DNA of 64,000 nucleotides from GCA-2731375 sp964631725 (GCA_964631725.1 CAZVYX010000006.1:62001-126000), one strand, 5' to 3'. Shown: positions 25,666-34,084, numbered from the stretch's first letter. Numbers and translations: made by a program. Notes: generated by a model not told the origin, from the letters alone.

Positions 25666-26487
25666 ATGTCCGAAGAGTTTCGAGTTAAAGCGCATCAAGG
25701 CAGGGTTTTGATTATTGCCGGATCCGATTCCGGCGGCGGCGCCGGCATTCAGGCGGATATCAAAACCGTGACCGCCCTGGGTGGCTATGCCGCGACCGCG
25801 ATAACCGCCCTGACGGCCCAGAACACAATGGGCGTCCACGGCATTCACGAGATCCCCCCCGCCTTCGTTGGGCAACAAATTGAAGTGGTGCTGGGGGATA
25901 TCGGCGCCGACGCCATCAAGACCGGCATGCTGCATCGCACGGATGTTCTGGGCGCGGTGACAACCGCCCTGTCGCGCGCCGCGCCCGATGTTCCCCTGGT
26001 GGTCGATCCGGTGATGGTGGCGAAGGGCGGCGCCTCGCTGCTGGATGAAGATGCCCGTGCCGTGGTGCGTGACCGCCTGATCCCCCGGGCCACCGTTCTG
26101 ACCCCCAATATTCCCGAGGCGGAGATCCTGGCCGGCATGACCATTGGGGACGAGGCGGCAATGACGGCGGCGGGAAAGAAGCTGTTGGCCCTGGGGCCCA
26201 GGGCGGTGCTCATGAAAGGCGGCCACCTGCCCGGCGAAGAGGTTTTTGATCTGTTGCTCACCGATGCGGGGATCGAACGCTTTACCTCCCCCCGCATTGA
26301 AAGCCGCCATACCCATGGCACCGGTTGTACCCTGGCCTCGGCCCTGGCCTGCGGTTTGGCCCAGGGACTCCCGGTCGGGGAGGCCGTGGAACGGGCCCGC
26401 GGCTATGTCCTGCAGGCGATCTTGAGCGCACCCGGCTTTGGCCAGGGCCACGGCCCCCTGAACCACGGCCACACGGTAGCGGACTAG
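25666..26487 (+). CDS. thiD: hydroxymethylpyrimidine / phosphomethylpyrimidine kinase ThiD
   Basis: Phosphorylates HMP and HMP-P to HMP-PP, the pyrimidine precursor that ThiE (encoded at 1.9-2.6 kb) couples to the thiazole. 273 residues of the ribokinase fold: IIAGSDSGGGAGIQADIKT at the N-terminus, VVDPVMVAKGG, TPNIPEAEIL, VLMKGGHL, and the C-terminal anion hole THGTGCTLASALACGLAQG. The start ATG at 25666 follows AGCAAGG. It is 13 bases after glmM. Confidence 0.94.
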   Translation: MSEEFRVKAHQGRVLIIAGSDSGGGAGIQADIKTVTALGGYAATAITALTAQNTMGVHGIHEIPPAFVGQQIEVVLGDIGADAIKTGMLHRTDVLGAVTTALSRAAPDVPLVVDPVMVAKGGASLLDEDARAVVRDRLIPRATVLTPNIPEAEILAGMTIGDEAAMTAAGKKLLALGPRAVLMKGGHLPGEEVFDLLLTDAGIERFTSPRIESRHTHGTGCTLASALACGLAQGLPVGEAVERARGYVLQAILSAPGFGQGHGPLNHGHTVAD

Positions 26488-26499
26488 GGCCTGTTGACG

Positions 26500-26997
26500 A
26501 TGGCTGATATCGAGCGCCAGCGTCACTACAGCTGGCACGACCCCAGCGCCCATTGGTCGCGTCTTGGCGAGTTGTCGGGGCTGGATTATCTCTCGGCCGT
26601 GGTCCGGGGCGAGGTCGAACCGCCCCCCGTCGCCGTGGCCATGCGCCTGGCGCTGGTCGAGGTGTCAAAGGGGCGGGTGGTTTACAGCGGCCAGCCGGGC
26701 GAGGATTTCGCCAACGACGTCGGCTCGGTCCAGGGCGGCTGGCTGGCGGCCCTGATCGACGCCGCCATCGGCAGCGCCGTGCATTCGGCCCTGCCGGCCG
26801 GGCCGCGCTATACCACCTTGGAGTTGAAGGTCAACTATGTCCGCGCCGTGGCCGTGGACAGCGGCGAAATCCGCTGTATCGCCGAGGCCCTGCACGTGGG
26901 CCGCAGCACCGCCACGGCCCAGGCCAGGGCGGTCGACGGCAACGGAAAACTTTACGCCCATGCCACCACCACCTGCCTGATCCTGCCGCCGGAATGA
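26500..26997 (+). CDS. PaaI-type hotdog thioesterase
   Basis: 165 residues; single hotdog domain of the PaaI/YdiI group. Characteristic segment: NDVGSVQGGWLAALIDAAIGSAVHSALP (the GG..AALID helix with the catalytic Asp), then TTLELKVNYVRAV and STATAQARAVDGNGKLYAHATTTCLI. Presumably hydrolyses an acyl- or aryl-CoA; the substrate is unknown. ATG 26500 is preferred over a TTG six bases upstream. It follows thiD by 12 bases and overlaps the MFS gene by 4 (ATGA), so the three are probably one transcript. Confidence 0.83.
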   Translation: MADIERQRHYSWHDPSAHWSRLGELSGLDYLSAVVRGEVEPPPVAVAMRLALVEVSKGRVVYSGQPGEDFANDVGSVQGGWLAALIDAAIGSAVHSALPAGPRYTTLELKVNYVRAVAVDSGEIRCIAEALHVGRSTATAQARAVDGNGKLYAHATTTCLILPPE

Positions 26998-28217
26998 ACA
27001 TCTCCAGGGCGTTGCAGGCCAAGCCGGTGCTGACGCCGGGACAGGGCCGCCGGCTGATTGTCATCCTCGGTACCCTGACGGCATTCGGGCCCATGTCCAT
27101 CGACATGTATTTGCCGGGTTTGCCATCCATGGCCAGCGATCTGGCCGCGCCCGTCAGCGCCGTGCAGATGACACTGAGCAGTTTTTTCATCGGCATGGCC
27201 CTGGGCCAAATGTTTTTCGGGCCGCTTTCAGACCGGTTTGGCCGCCGCCCCCTGCTGCTGGCGGGCATCGTTCTGTACGTCCTGACCTCGGCCCTGTGTG
27301 CCTTGAGCACCGGCATCGAAATGCTGATCGGCCTGCGCCTGTTGCAGGCCCTGGGCGGCAGCGCGGCGGCGGTTATCGCCCGGGCCATGGTGCGGGATTT
27401 CTTTGCCGGCGACGAGGCGGCGCGCGTCCTCTCGCTGATCATGCTGGTGATGGGCGCCGCGCCCCTGATCGCGCCGTTCATCGGCGGCTATGTCCTGGTC
27501 TGGTTCCAATGGCGGGCGATCTTCTGGGTCCTGGCCGGCTTCGGCCTGCTGTGCTTTTTTCTGGTCCTGAGCGCGTTGCCGGAAAGCCACCCGGCGGAAC
27601 GGCGCAGCCGCCATGGTTTGGTCGGCATGCTGGGCGTATACGGCCGAATTCTGGCCCATCGCGGGGCGATGGGTTATCTGCTGGCCAATGCCACGGGTTA
27701 TGGCGGCATGTTCGCCTTCTTCGCCGGCTCGCCCTTCGTCTATATCAAGATTTTCGCCGTGGCGCCGGAACACTACGGCTATCTCTTCGCCGTTAATGTC
27801 GTTGGCCTGATGAGCGTGTCATTCTTGAACGCCCGGCTGGTTCTGCGCCTGGGCGCCCATCGGCTGTTTGTTCTCGGCACCATCCTGACCGCCGCCGGCG
27901 GTCTGGTCCTGCTGTTCGATGCCTGGACCGGATTTGGCGGACTGCCCGGCATCGTGATCCCGCTGTTCGTCTCGATCGGATCGCTGAGCCTGATCGGCGC
28001 CAACGGCCTGGCCCTGGCCCTGGACCGCTTTCCCCAAGCGGCGGGCAGCGTATCGGCCCTGTCGGGCGGTTTGATTTTCTTGTTTGGGGCGCTGTCCGCC
28101 GGTGCCGTCAGCCTGTTCCATGACGGCAGCGCCATGGCCATGGCCGTGGTCATTGCCGTCACCGGCGTCACGACGCTGGCATTACAACTCGGACTGACCC
28201 GGACGAAGGCCAAGTAG
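26994..28217 (+). CDS. MFS drug-efflux transporter, Bcr/CflA type
   Basis: 407 residues with about 12 membrane helices. Begins with the Bcr/CflA signature FGPMSIDMYLPGLPSMASDL (helix 1) and QMTLSSFFIGMALGQMFFGPLSDRFGRRPLLL, the latter containing the DRxGRR motif of loop 2-3; helix 4-5 GGSAAAVIARAMVRDFF is the drug:H+ antiporter motif C/B region. Proton-driven efflux of hydrophobic drugs or metabolites from the cytoplasm is expected. Translationally coupled to the preceding thioesterase. Confidence 0.9.
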   Translation: MNISRALQAKPVLTPGQGRRLIVILGTLTAFGPMSIDMYLPGLPSMASDLAAPVSAVQMTLSSFFIGMALGQMFFGPLSDRFGRRPLLLAGIVLYVLTSALCALSTGIEMLIGLRLLQALGGSAAAVIARAMVRDFFAGDEAARVLSLIMLVMGAAPLIAPFIGGYVLVWFQWRAIFWVLAGFGLLCFFLVLSALPESHPAERRSRHGLVGMLGVYGRILAHRGAMGYLLANATGYGGMFAFFAGSPFVYIKIFAVAPEHYGYLFAVNVVGLMSVSFLNARLVLRLGAHRLFVLGTILTAAGGLVLLFDAWTGFGGLPGIVIPLFVSIGSLSLIGANGLALALDRFPQAAGSVSALSGGLIFLFGALSAGAVSLFHDGSAMAMAVVIAVTGVTTLALQLGLTRTKAK

Positions 28218-28256
28218 AATGTGTAAACACCGCCAATCCATGGCATCCTGCCACCA

Positions 28257-29138
28257 ATGAACCTAAAGACTGGCGCCCACCGTGTTTTTCGTCTGTTCCA
28301 GCCCCTCGGACTGTTGTCGTTGCTGGTTCTTCTGAACCAATGCCAACCGGTACCAAGGCCGTTCGCCACTGCTCATAAGGGCAATTTCAGCGCCATTCAG
28401 GTCGGCCCAAGGGCGGGCATGCTGGTGCTGCCGGTGAATGGCGCGGTAGCGCAGACAGCCGCCAGAAGGTTGGCGAGCGCCATGGCCGAGGCTCTGCGCC
28501 AGCGCGAAATAACGGCCACGACCGGCAAGGGCCACCGCCGCAGCCACCGCCTGCAGGGCACCGCCATCTTTACCAGCTACGGCCAGTTGCAACTGACCTG
28601 GAGGCTGCGCACGGCCGGCGGAGAGGAGGCCATGATGGCGGTCCAAACGGAAGCGGTCGCGCCCACGGACTGGCGCGAGGCCGGCGAAGACTTGTTGCAC
28701 CGCCTTGCCGGCAATGGCGCGGAAGCCATCGACCTGCGTTTGCGCCGGGCGGAGCGCGGCCAGGGCCGGCGCATCAGCCTGGCGACGGTCACGCTGGGCC
28801 CGGTCGTTGGTGCGTCGGGCCCGGCCGGCGACCGTCTGGCCGCGGCGATGCAGACGGCCCTGATCGATGCCGGCGTACCCTTGGCGGAGCAGCCCCCTGA
28901 AGATGGCTTTATCCTGCTGGGCAGCATCCATGCCAAACCCATTGACGGCAGCGCGCAACAGGTCGAAATCACCTGGCAGCTGATCCGTCCGGACGGCAGT
29001 GAATTTGGCAAGGTCAGCCAGGCCAACCGGGTTTCCGCGGCACAGCTAAACGGCGACTGGCAAGCCCTGGCCCAGGCCATCGCCCGGGCCGGCGCACCGG
29101 GCGTGCTGGATCTGTTGCGCCAGGACCCCGGTGGCTGA
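28257..29138 (+). CDS. putative exported protein with an internal duplication
   Basis: 293 residues, not recognised. The N-terminus is a hydrophobic segment (about 18-28) followed by Cys29 in LLNQCQP; the Gln before the Cys makes it a poor lipobox, so lipoprotein status is uncertain. The rest appears to be two copies of one alpha/beta unit: residues about 52-165 (MLVLPVNGAVAQTAARRLASAMAEALRQ ... GTAIFTSYGQLQLTWRLRTAGGEE) and about 178-290 (VTLGPVVGASGPAGDRLAAAMQTALID ... LLGSIHAKPIDGSAQQVEITWQLIRPDGSE), each with a helix then a strand pair ending in TWRL/TWQL. Convergent with the isomerase gene. A periplasmic role is inferred. Confidence 0.65.
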   Translation: MNLKTGAHRVFRLFQPLGLLSLLVLLNQCQPVPRPFATAHKGNFSAIQVGPRAGMLVLPVNGAVAQTAARRLASAMAEALRQREITATTGKGHRRSHRLQGTAIFTSYGQLQLTWRLRTAGGEEAMMAVQTEAVAPTDWREAGEDLLHRLAGNGAEAIDLRLRRAERGQGRRISLATVTLGPVVGASGPAGDRLAAAMQTALIDAGVPLAEQPPEDGFILLGSIHAKPIDGSAQQVEITWQLIRPDGSEFGKVSQANRVSAAQLNGDWQALAQAIARAGAPGVLDLLRQDPGG

Positions 29139-29157
29139 GGGTCGGCGGGCCGGCACT

Positions 29158-29751
29158 TCATGGGGCGGCTGAAGCTAATGTCGCCTCAATGGTGTCAAGG
29201 CGGTCCTGGCCAAAGAATATCTCGCTGCCGATGAAAAATGTCGGCACGCCAAACACACCACGCCTGACTGCTGCTTCGGTCGTGTCGATCAGTTGACGTT
29301 TGACGGATTGCGCCCCGATGCCCGCGCGGATCATTTCGGCGTCGAAGCCGGCGGCGTGGAGAACGTTCGTCACGACGGCCGGATCGGATAAATCGCGGGC
29401 ATCCCGCCACATGGCGCGGAACAGCGCCCCGGCATATTCGGCCAGGCGGTCAAGTTGTGCCGCCACCACCGCCCCGCGCATCAGGCCGAGGGAGTCGAAC
29501 GGCGCCCCGGGATCGAAATTGAGCGCGATGCCGTGTTCCCGGGCCAGGCGCGGCAGTTCGACCTGCATCATGTAGGCCCGTTTCGCCGGCACCGCCACGG
29601 GCGGGGCATTGCCGCTCAACTTGAAGATGCCGCCGGCCAGCACCGGCTTTAGGACCAGGGCCGCGCCCGTCCGTTCGAGGATACCTGGCACGCGCTCGTG
29701 CGCGATATAGGACGGCGGGCTCGCGACATCAAAATAGAATTCCAAAACCAT
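29158..29751 (-). CDS. 2-hydroxychromene-2-carboxylate isomerase-like (DsbA/kappa-GST fold)
   Basis: 197 residues from ATG 29751; the open frame extends further upstream but that part overlaps the next gene out of frame. Thioredoxin fold with a helical insert: LEFYFDVASPPSYIAHE, where Ser11 replaces the CxxC cysteine as in 2-hydroxychromene-2-carboxylate isomerases (aromatic ring degradation, glutathione-dependent), and the C-terminal GVFGVPTFFIGSEIFFGQDRLDTIE signature. The nearby extradiol-dioxygenase-like gene makes an aromatic-compound role plausible but there is no complete pathway. Confidence 0.82.
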   Translation of the reverse strand: MVLEFYFDVASPPSYIAHERVPGILERTGAALVLKPVLAGGIFKLSGNAPPVAVPAKRAYMMQVELPRLAREHGIALNFDPGAPFDSLGLMRGAVVAAQLDRLAEYAGALFRAMWRDARDLSDPAVVTNVLHAAGFDAEMIRAGIGAQSVKRQLIDTTEAAVRRGVFGVPTFFIGSEIFFGQDRLDTIEATLASAAP

Positions 29752-29764
29752 GGCGGTGCGTTGC

Positions 29765-30235
29765 CTATTGAGCTTCGGTTGCCTTCGCGATGCCCGCCGC
29801 CTTGTCCTGCAATATCTCGTCAACCATGGCGGTGGCGGCGGCGGTGAAATCGGCGCATTTGCTGGCCAGGTTTTGCGCATCGAAGGTCTGGCGCCCCTCG
29901 GCGGTGTCCAGATCCACGCCGAGCAGTGCGGTACAATTGGTCGAACCAAACCGTTGCTCGAACGTAGCCATCATTTTGCGCACCCCATCGTAAGTTTGCC
30001 GCACCGATTGGACTGGATCATCCCGCCCATGCACCAGACCCAGGGCCAGGACCGCGCCGGTGACGGCGCCGCAGGGGCCGCCGCTTCTCGCCATGCCGCC
30101 GCAAAATCCGGTGGCAATGCCGGGGATCAGCGAATTGTCCATGCCCCGCCGTTCGGCGATGGCCTTGCAGACGGCCTCGGCACAAAAGAACCCATTTTCA
30201 AACAACTCCCGTCCACGGGTTTCGGCATCATTCAT
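29765..30235 (-). CDS. C_GCAxxG_C_C family protein
   Basis: 156 residues. Contains the family motif CGGMARSGGPCGAVTGAVLALGL with Cys45 and Cys55, plus an N-terminal CAEAVCKA pair (Cys18, Cys23) and later Cys residues (STNCTALLG, ASKCADF), so a metal- or redox-active cysteine cluster is likely, but biochemical function is unknown for the family. Start ATG 30235 is chosen because GGAG lies 7 bases upstream; an upstream ATG at 30256 lies within a palindrome. A long palindrome directly upstream suggests repressor control. Ends 13 bases before the isomerase start, so the two are co-transcribed. Confidence 0.75.
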   Translation of the reverse strand: MNDAETRGRELFENGFFCAEAVCKAIAERRGMDNSLIPGIATGFCGGMARSGGPCGAVTGAVLALGLVHGRDDPVQSVRQTYDGVRKMMATFEQRFGSTNCTALLGVDLDTAEGRQTFDAQNLASKCADFTAAATAMVDEILQDKAAGIAKATEAQ

Positions 30236-30254
30236 CGCGTTACTCCAAAGATCC

Positions 30255-30292
30255 ATATTAATTCGATAATTCTAGAAATATCGAATTAATAT
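30255..30292. promoter_or_regulatory. 14-bp perfect palindrome, probable operator between divergent genes
   Basis: ATATTAATTCGATA at 30255-30268 and its exact complement TATCGAATTAATAT at 30279-30292 flank a 10-base spacer, itself nearly symmetrical (ATTCTAGAAA). It lies 19 bases upstream of the leftward C_GCAxxG_C_C gene and about 63 upstream of the rightward dioxygenase-like gene. TTCGATA...TATCGAA half sites are reminiscent of ArsR/SmtB-family operators; the regulator is not encoded in this window. Confidence 0.65.
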
Positions 30293-30355
30293 ATTATTGT
30301 AAAGAAGAATTACTTGAATGTTAGACTTGCGATGTCATTGCAGGGAGAACACGCC

Positions 30356-31237
30356 ATGACCATTGCCAGCCCGCTTTGGGGCGCGGAGTTGGATCATATC
30401 CGCTTGGATACGGACGATCCGGGGCGCTTGGCCGCATTTTACCGTGACGCCTTCACCTTGAATGAACAGCCCTTGGCTGACGGCACGACCCTGTTGCGCG
30501 GGCCTGGCCGCCGGTTGATCATTGGCAAGGGAAGTGGCGGCAGCCAGCCCTATAGCGCTTTTCGCTTTACGGACGAGGCCGGGCTGGAGGCCTACAAGGC
30601 GCATTTGGCGGCCCGGGGCATCAACCTGATGCCCACGCCCACGCCCTTGTTCAGCCCCGGTGCATTCGCCGTCGCCGATCCTGACGGCCGGCAAATGGTT
30701 TTCGGACTGCGCGATGACTGGTACGAGGGTGACGATCCCGCACTGCCGGGACATCCGCCGGGGCGGCTGCAACACGTGGTCGTTGCGACCGCCGATTTGG
30801 CGCCGATGATGGCGTTCTATCAAGATGCATTGGGATTTGTCGCCACCGATCATGTGCTGCGCGATGATGTAAATGACGATGGGGAGGTCAGCCAGACCCT
30901 GACGGCGGTGTTCTACCGCTCCACGCCGGAGCATCATTCCTTCGCCATTTTCCTCTCGGACGCGGCCCGTCCCGATCATCACGCCTATGAAGTCTCGTGC
31001 TGGAACGACATCCGCGATTGGGCCGACCACATGGCGACGTTGGAAATCAAGCTGTGGTGGGGGCCGGGCCGTCACGGCCCGGGCAACAACCTGTTCTTCA
31101 TGGTCGAGGATCCGGACGGCTACAAAGTCGAAATCTCGGCCGAGCTGGAGAACATGGCGGATGACGATCCGGTCCGCCAATGGCCCCACAACGAGCGCTC
31201 CCTCAATCTTTGGGGGCCCGGCTGGATGCGGGTTTAA
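30356..31237 (+). CDS. VOC-superfamily extradiol (catechol 2,3-) dioxygenase-like protein
   Basis: 293 residues, two vicinal-oxygen-chelate domains in tandem (about 1-125 and 135-285), as in type I extradiol ring-cleavage enzymes. The second domain keeps the iron triad: His140 (LQHVVVATAD), His209 (DHHAYEVSCW) and Glu259 (DGYKVEISAE), and second-shell His240 in GRHGPGNNLFF. The start ATG 30356 follows AGGGAGA. Substrate unknown; a catechol-type or structurally related compound is inferred. It diverges from the isomerase/cysteine-motif pair across a palindromic operator. Confidence 0.85.
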   Translation: MTIASPLWGAELDHIRLDTDDPGRLAAFYRDAFTLNEQPLADGTTLLRGPGRRLIIGKGSGGSQPYSAFRFTDEAGLEAYKAHLAARGINLMPTPTPLFSPGAFAVADPDGRQMVFGLRDDWYEGDDPALPGHPPGRLQHVVVATADLAPMMAFYQDALGFVATDHVLRDDVNDDGEVSQTLTAVFYRSTPEHHSFAIFLSDAARPDHHAYEVSCWNDIRDWADHMATLEIKLWWGPGRHGPGNNLFFMVEDPDGYKVEISAELENMADDDPVRQWPHNERSLNLWGPGWMRV

Positions 31238-31725
31238 AGGCCGGAGTCCCGCCAGCCTTCGGCCGGCTCGGCGGGTGCGGATGCCAATCCGGCGGCCTTG
31301 ATGCCCTGGATGGCGCAATATTCATCCTTGTCCGAGGTATCGCCGCTGATGCCGACGGCGCCGATCGCCTGGCCCGCGCCATTCAGCACCAGAACACCGC
31401 CGGGAACCGGGATGAAACGGCCATGGGAGGCGCCAACCAGCGCGCCCTGAAAGGCCGGCCGTTCGCCCAGGCGGTCACGGATCGTGCGGCTGGGGATGCC
31501 CATGCCCAAGGCGCCCCAGGCCTTGCCGGTGGCGATATCCACCCGCAGGATGCCGGCGCCGTCCTGGCGCTTCACGGCAACCACGTGGCCGCCCGCATCC
31601 AACACTACGACAGCCAGGGGCAACATGGCCTCCGCCACCCCGGCGGCCAGGGCGGCATCAATGATCATGTCCGCCGCCGCCAGGGACATCTCGGTTTTCA
31701 GATCATGAAGCTTCGGCTCGGCCAT
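31234..31725 (-). CDS. HbpS/GlcG-type heme-binding-like protein
   Basis: 163 residues of the GlcG/HbpS (DUF336) family: AADMIIDAALAAGVAEAMLPLAVVVLDAGGHVVAVKRQDGAG, KAWGALGMGIPSR, and VPGGVLVLNGAGQAIGAVGISGDTSDKDEYCAIQGIKAAGL. Members occur as small cytoplasmic or extracellular heme- or cofactor-binding proteins and beside glycolate or aromatic degradation genes; activity here is unknown. Five bases separate it from the upstream NUDIX gene. Its stop codon overlaps that of the convergent dioxygenase-like gene. Confidence 0.85.
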   Translation of the reverse strand: MAEPKLHDLKTEMSLAAADMIIDAALAAGVAEAMLPLAVVVLDAGGHVVAVKRQDGAGILRVDIATGKAWGALGMGIPSRTIRDRLGERPAFQGALVGASHGRFIPVPGGVLVLNGAGQAIGAVGISGDTSDKDEYCAIQGIKAAGLASAPAEPAEGWRDSGL

Positions 31726-31730
31726 GGCGC

Positions 31731-32276
31731 CTACCTGCCCCGGTGACGGTCGATTTCCGGGTTATCGAAGGGCTGGAAAGCGGACAGTTCCTTGGTCTCG
31801 TGGTAGTGCTTCAAGGCCCAGACGCCGGAAGGGAAGGCGATTTCGTCCCAGGGGATATCGTCCCAGGCGAACAGGCCCACATCCAGGCTTTCCTCGCCCG
31901 CGCCCATCTCGGCGCTTGTCATGCGGGCCCGGTACATCATGTGCACCTGGCTGATGCGGGGGATATTGTAAATCCCGATCAGGGCGTCGATTTCTATATT
32001 GGCGCAGGCTTCCTCCAGGGTTTCCCGTGCCGCGCCCTCGGCCGTGCTTTCACCCTCCTCCATGAAGCCGGCCGGCACGGTCCAATAGCCATGACGCGGT
32101 TCGATGGCCCGTTTGCACAACAGGATCTTGTCCTCCCAGGTGCAAACGGCGCCCACGACGATGGTGGGATTGACGTAATGGATCCAGCCGCAGTCGCCGC
32201 AGACATGGCGTTCGCGGGTATCGCCGGCGGGAATATCGCGAGCAAAAGGATAACTTGTGATAGGTCCGTTATTCAT
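31731..32276 (-). CDS. NUDIX hydrolase with a short N-terminal zinc-ribbon-like segment
   Basis: 181 residues. Nudix box GFMEEGESTAEGAARETLEEA fits the pyrophosphohydrolase consensus (GX5EX7REUXEE) for hydrolysing nucleoside diphosphates linked to another moiety, with Mg. The N-terminus has a CGDCGWIHYVNPTIVVGAV segment as in NADH-pyrophosphatase-like NUDIX proteins, but only two of the four zinc cysteines are present. The late AWDDIPWDEIAFPSGVWALKHY tail is typical of this subgroup. Divergent from the RidA gene and coupled to the HbpS-like gene. Confidence 0.85.
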   Translation of the reverse strand: MNNGPITSYPFARDIPAGDTRERHVCGDCGWIHYVNPTIVVGAVCTWEDKILLCKRAIEPRHGYWTVPAGFMEEGESTAEGAARETLEEACANIEIDALIGIYNIPRISQVHMMYRARMTSAEMGAGEESLDVGLFAWDDIPWDEIAFPSGVWALKHYHETKELSAFQPFDNPEIDRHRGR

Positions 32277-32359
32277 GCCCTTAATGTGGCATCAAGGCGC
32301 GTCTGCGTCCAGATACAGGTTATGATGGCTGCCCGCGAATTTGGCGAATGGAGGAAAAT

Positions 32360-32773
32360 ATGGCTGATGCCTTTAACCCGCCCGGCGTGGCGGTGCCGTT
32401 CGGCGCCTTTTCCAACGCCGCCTGGCAGCCGCCCGGCAGAGTGCTGCATCTTGCCGGCCAGGTCGGCGTGGACGAAAATTGGAACCTGGTTGGTCCCGGC
32501 GACATGGTCGTCCAGGCGCGCCAGACCCTGAACAACCTGAAGGATATTTTGCGCAGCGTCGGCGGTGAAATGGATGATATCGTGTCGGTCATCGTCTATG
32601 TGACCGAGATGGAACCCCTGATGGCGGTGCACGAGGTACGCAAGGAATTCTTCACGGTCCCCTATCCGGCCTCGACACTGGTTCAGGTCGCCGCCCTGGT
32701 AAAGCCGGAGTTTCTGATCGAAATCTCCGCCGTCGCGGTCATTCCGGAAGAGCGCGCCCATGATCCCGAATAG
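32360..32773 (+). CDS. RidA-family (YjgF/UK114) protein
   Basis: 137 residues from ATG 32360, fixed by GGAGG ending six bases upstream (the earlier ATG at 32348 overlaps that site). RidA-type trimer: RVLHLAGQVGVDENWNLVGPGDMVVQARQTLNNLKDIL and MDDIVSVIVYVTEME, EFFTVPYPASTLVQVAALVKPEFLIEISAVAV. The catalytic Arg seen in enamine deaminases (in S-Arg-C/A-x-V-x-V-A) is not obvious: the matching segment reads STLVQVAAL, so it may belong to an inactive or different-activity subgroup. Starts a short rightward unit with DUF350 and a protease. Confidence 0.87.
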   Translation: MADAFNPPGVAVPFGAFSNAAWQPPGRVLHLAGQVGVDENWNLVGPGDMVVQARQTLNNLKDILRSVGGEMDDIVSVIVYVTEMEPLMAVHEVRKEFFTVPYPASTLVQVAALVKPEFLIEISAVAVIPEERAHDPE

Positions 32774-32787
32774 AGGCTAGAGCAGAC

Positions 32788-33201
32788 ATGAACGTCGTAT
32801 TACAGAGTTTCGCCAGCGGCTTTCCCGTATTGATGCTGCATCTGTTGGTTACCCTGGCGATGTTGGCGGGCGGTGTCGTGCTGTACACCATCACCACGCC
32901 GCACAAGGATTTCACGCTGGTGCGGGATGGCAATCTGGCGGCGGCGATTTCCCTGTCCGGGGCCATATTGGGCTTGGCCATTCCATTGGCATTTTGCATG
33001 GCGACATCGGTTACGGTGGCGGAAATCGTAATCTGGGGCCTGCTGGCGGTGCTGGTGCAGATCCTGGCATTTCGCCTCAGCGATCTGTTGTTGAAGGACC
33101 TTTCCGCCCGGATCGAAGGCGGTGAGATGGCGCCGGCGGTGCTGTTGGCCGGGATCAAGCTTTCAGTGGCGGCGATCAACGCCGCCGCCATATCGGGCTA
33201 G
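32788..33201 (+). CDS. DUF350 inner-membrane protein
   Basis: 137 residues with about four membrane helices: 10-32 (FPVLMLHLLVTLAMLAGGVVLYTI), 48-75 (GNLAAAISLSGAILGLAIPLAFCM), 76-95 and 110-135. The DGNLAAAISLSGAILGLAIPLA segment is the DUF350 hallmark. Function unknown; DUF350 genes often sit beside stress or membrane-remodelling genes. Here it lies 14 bases after the RidA gene and 21 bases before a membrane-anchored serine protease, so these three probably form one operon. Confidence 0.85.
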   Translation: MNVVLQSFASGFPVLMLHLLVTLAMLAGGVVLYTITTPHKDFTLVRDGNLAAAISLSGAILGLAIPLAFCMATSVTVAEIVIWGLLAVLVQILAFRLSDLLLKDLSARIEGGEMAPAVLLAGIKLSVAAINAAAISG

Positions 33202-33222
33202 GTCGCAAGCGCAGTTCCGGTC

Positions 33223-34050
33223 ATGAACCGGCTTACCTACCTGATCGCCGCATTGGCGGTGCTTTATGGCCTCGTCAGCGCCTTGATGGGCGAGGACGGG
33301 GGGGCGCGCCGGCCGGCGCCCGAGGCTGCCATGCCGCCACCGTCCCGCGCGGCGCCTACCGGGCCGACGATCGAGGTCGATGTGGGGGACAAGGGCTCCA
33401 GCACCGGCACTGCCTTTGCTATTACCGATGATGGCTGGTGGCTGACCGCGCGCCATGTGGCTCATGGCTGTGACGCCATCTGGATCCAGACGGCGCCGCG
33501 CAAGGGTTGGCGGGTGACGGAGGTGCATCTGCATGCCAACGCCGATCTGGCGCTTCTTCGCACCCGTTCCGGCCGGGCGCCGCTGACCTTGGCACAAGGC
33601 GCACCTGGCCGTGGCGCCGATGGTTTTTCCCTAGGCTATCCCCAGGGCCGGCCGGGCGATGTGCATGCCAGGGTGCTGGGCCGGGCGCGCCTGAAATCCG
33701 TCGGGCGCTATCGCATCAACGAGCCGATCCTGGCCTGGGCCGAGGTTTCCCGCCTGCCCCGCGATCTGCCTGCCCTCGGCGGTTTGTCAGGTGGCCCGAT
33801 GCTGGATGACCAGGGCCGGGTGGTGGGTGTGCTGGTCGCCTCGTCAAAGCGGCGCGGCAGGGTCATGACGACGGCGCAGACGTCGATTCAGGAGCTGTTG
33901 GCGCAATACCCTTCGGTGCAAACGACCGCCGGCGCCCTGCCGCAAGCCATCGACGGCGGTAGCTTTCCCGCCACGGGCAAGGCCTTGCGGCGTAATCTGA
34001 CGATTGCGAAAGTGCTCTGCAAGGTGCGCCAGGCGCGCCGGCGCCCGTAG
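33223..34050 (+). CDS. membrane-anchored trypsin-like serine protease
   Basis: 275 residues: N-terminal membrane helix (about 4-22), Pro/Ala-rich linker (about 27-48), then a chymotrypsin/HtrA-like protease domain with the complete triad: His78 in WWLTARHVAHGC, Asp108 in NADLALLRT, and Ser189 in LGGLSGGPML. No PDZ domain follows, unlike DegP. Likely faces the periplasm. It follows DUF350 by 21 bases and converges with the porin gene, a hairpin at 34085-34109 lying between them. Confidence 0.85.
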   Translation: MNRLTYLIAALAVLYGLVSALMGEDGGARRPAPEAAMPPPSRAAPTGPTIEVDVGDKGSSTGTAFAITDDGWWLTARHVAHGCDAIWIQTAPRKGWRVTEVHLHANADLALLRTRSGRAPLTLAQGAPGRGADGFSLGYPQGRPGDVHARVLGRARLKSVGRYRINEPILAWAEVSRLPRDLPALGGLSGGPMLDDQGRVVGVLVASSKRRGRVMTTAQTSIQELLAQYPSVQTTAGALPQAIDGGSFPATGKALRRNLTIAKVLCKVRQARRRP

Positions 34051-34084
34051 AGAATTTTCCGTCAGTCCGGCCCAGACGCACGAG

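Noticed and set aside
32360..32773. Assignment of the RidA-family protein as an active enamine/imine deaminase
   Set aside because: The Arg expected at the active site is not evident in the aligned STLVQVAAL segment, so only the family is claimed.
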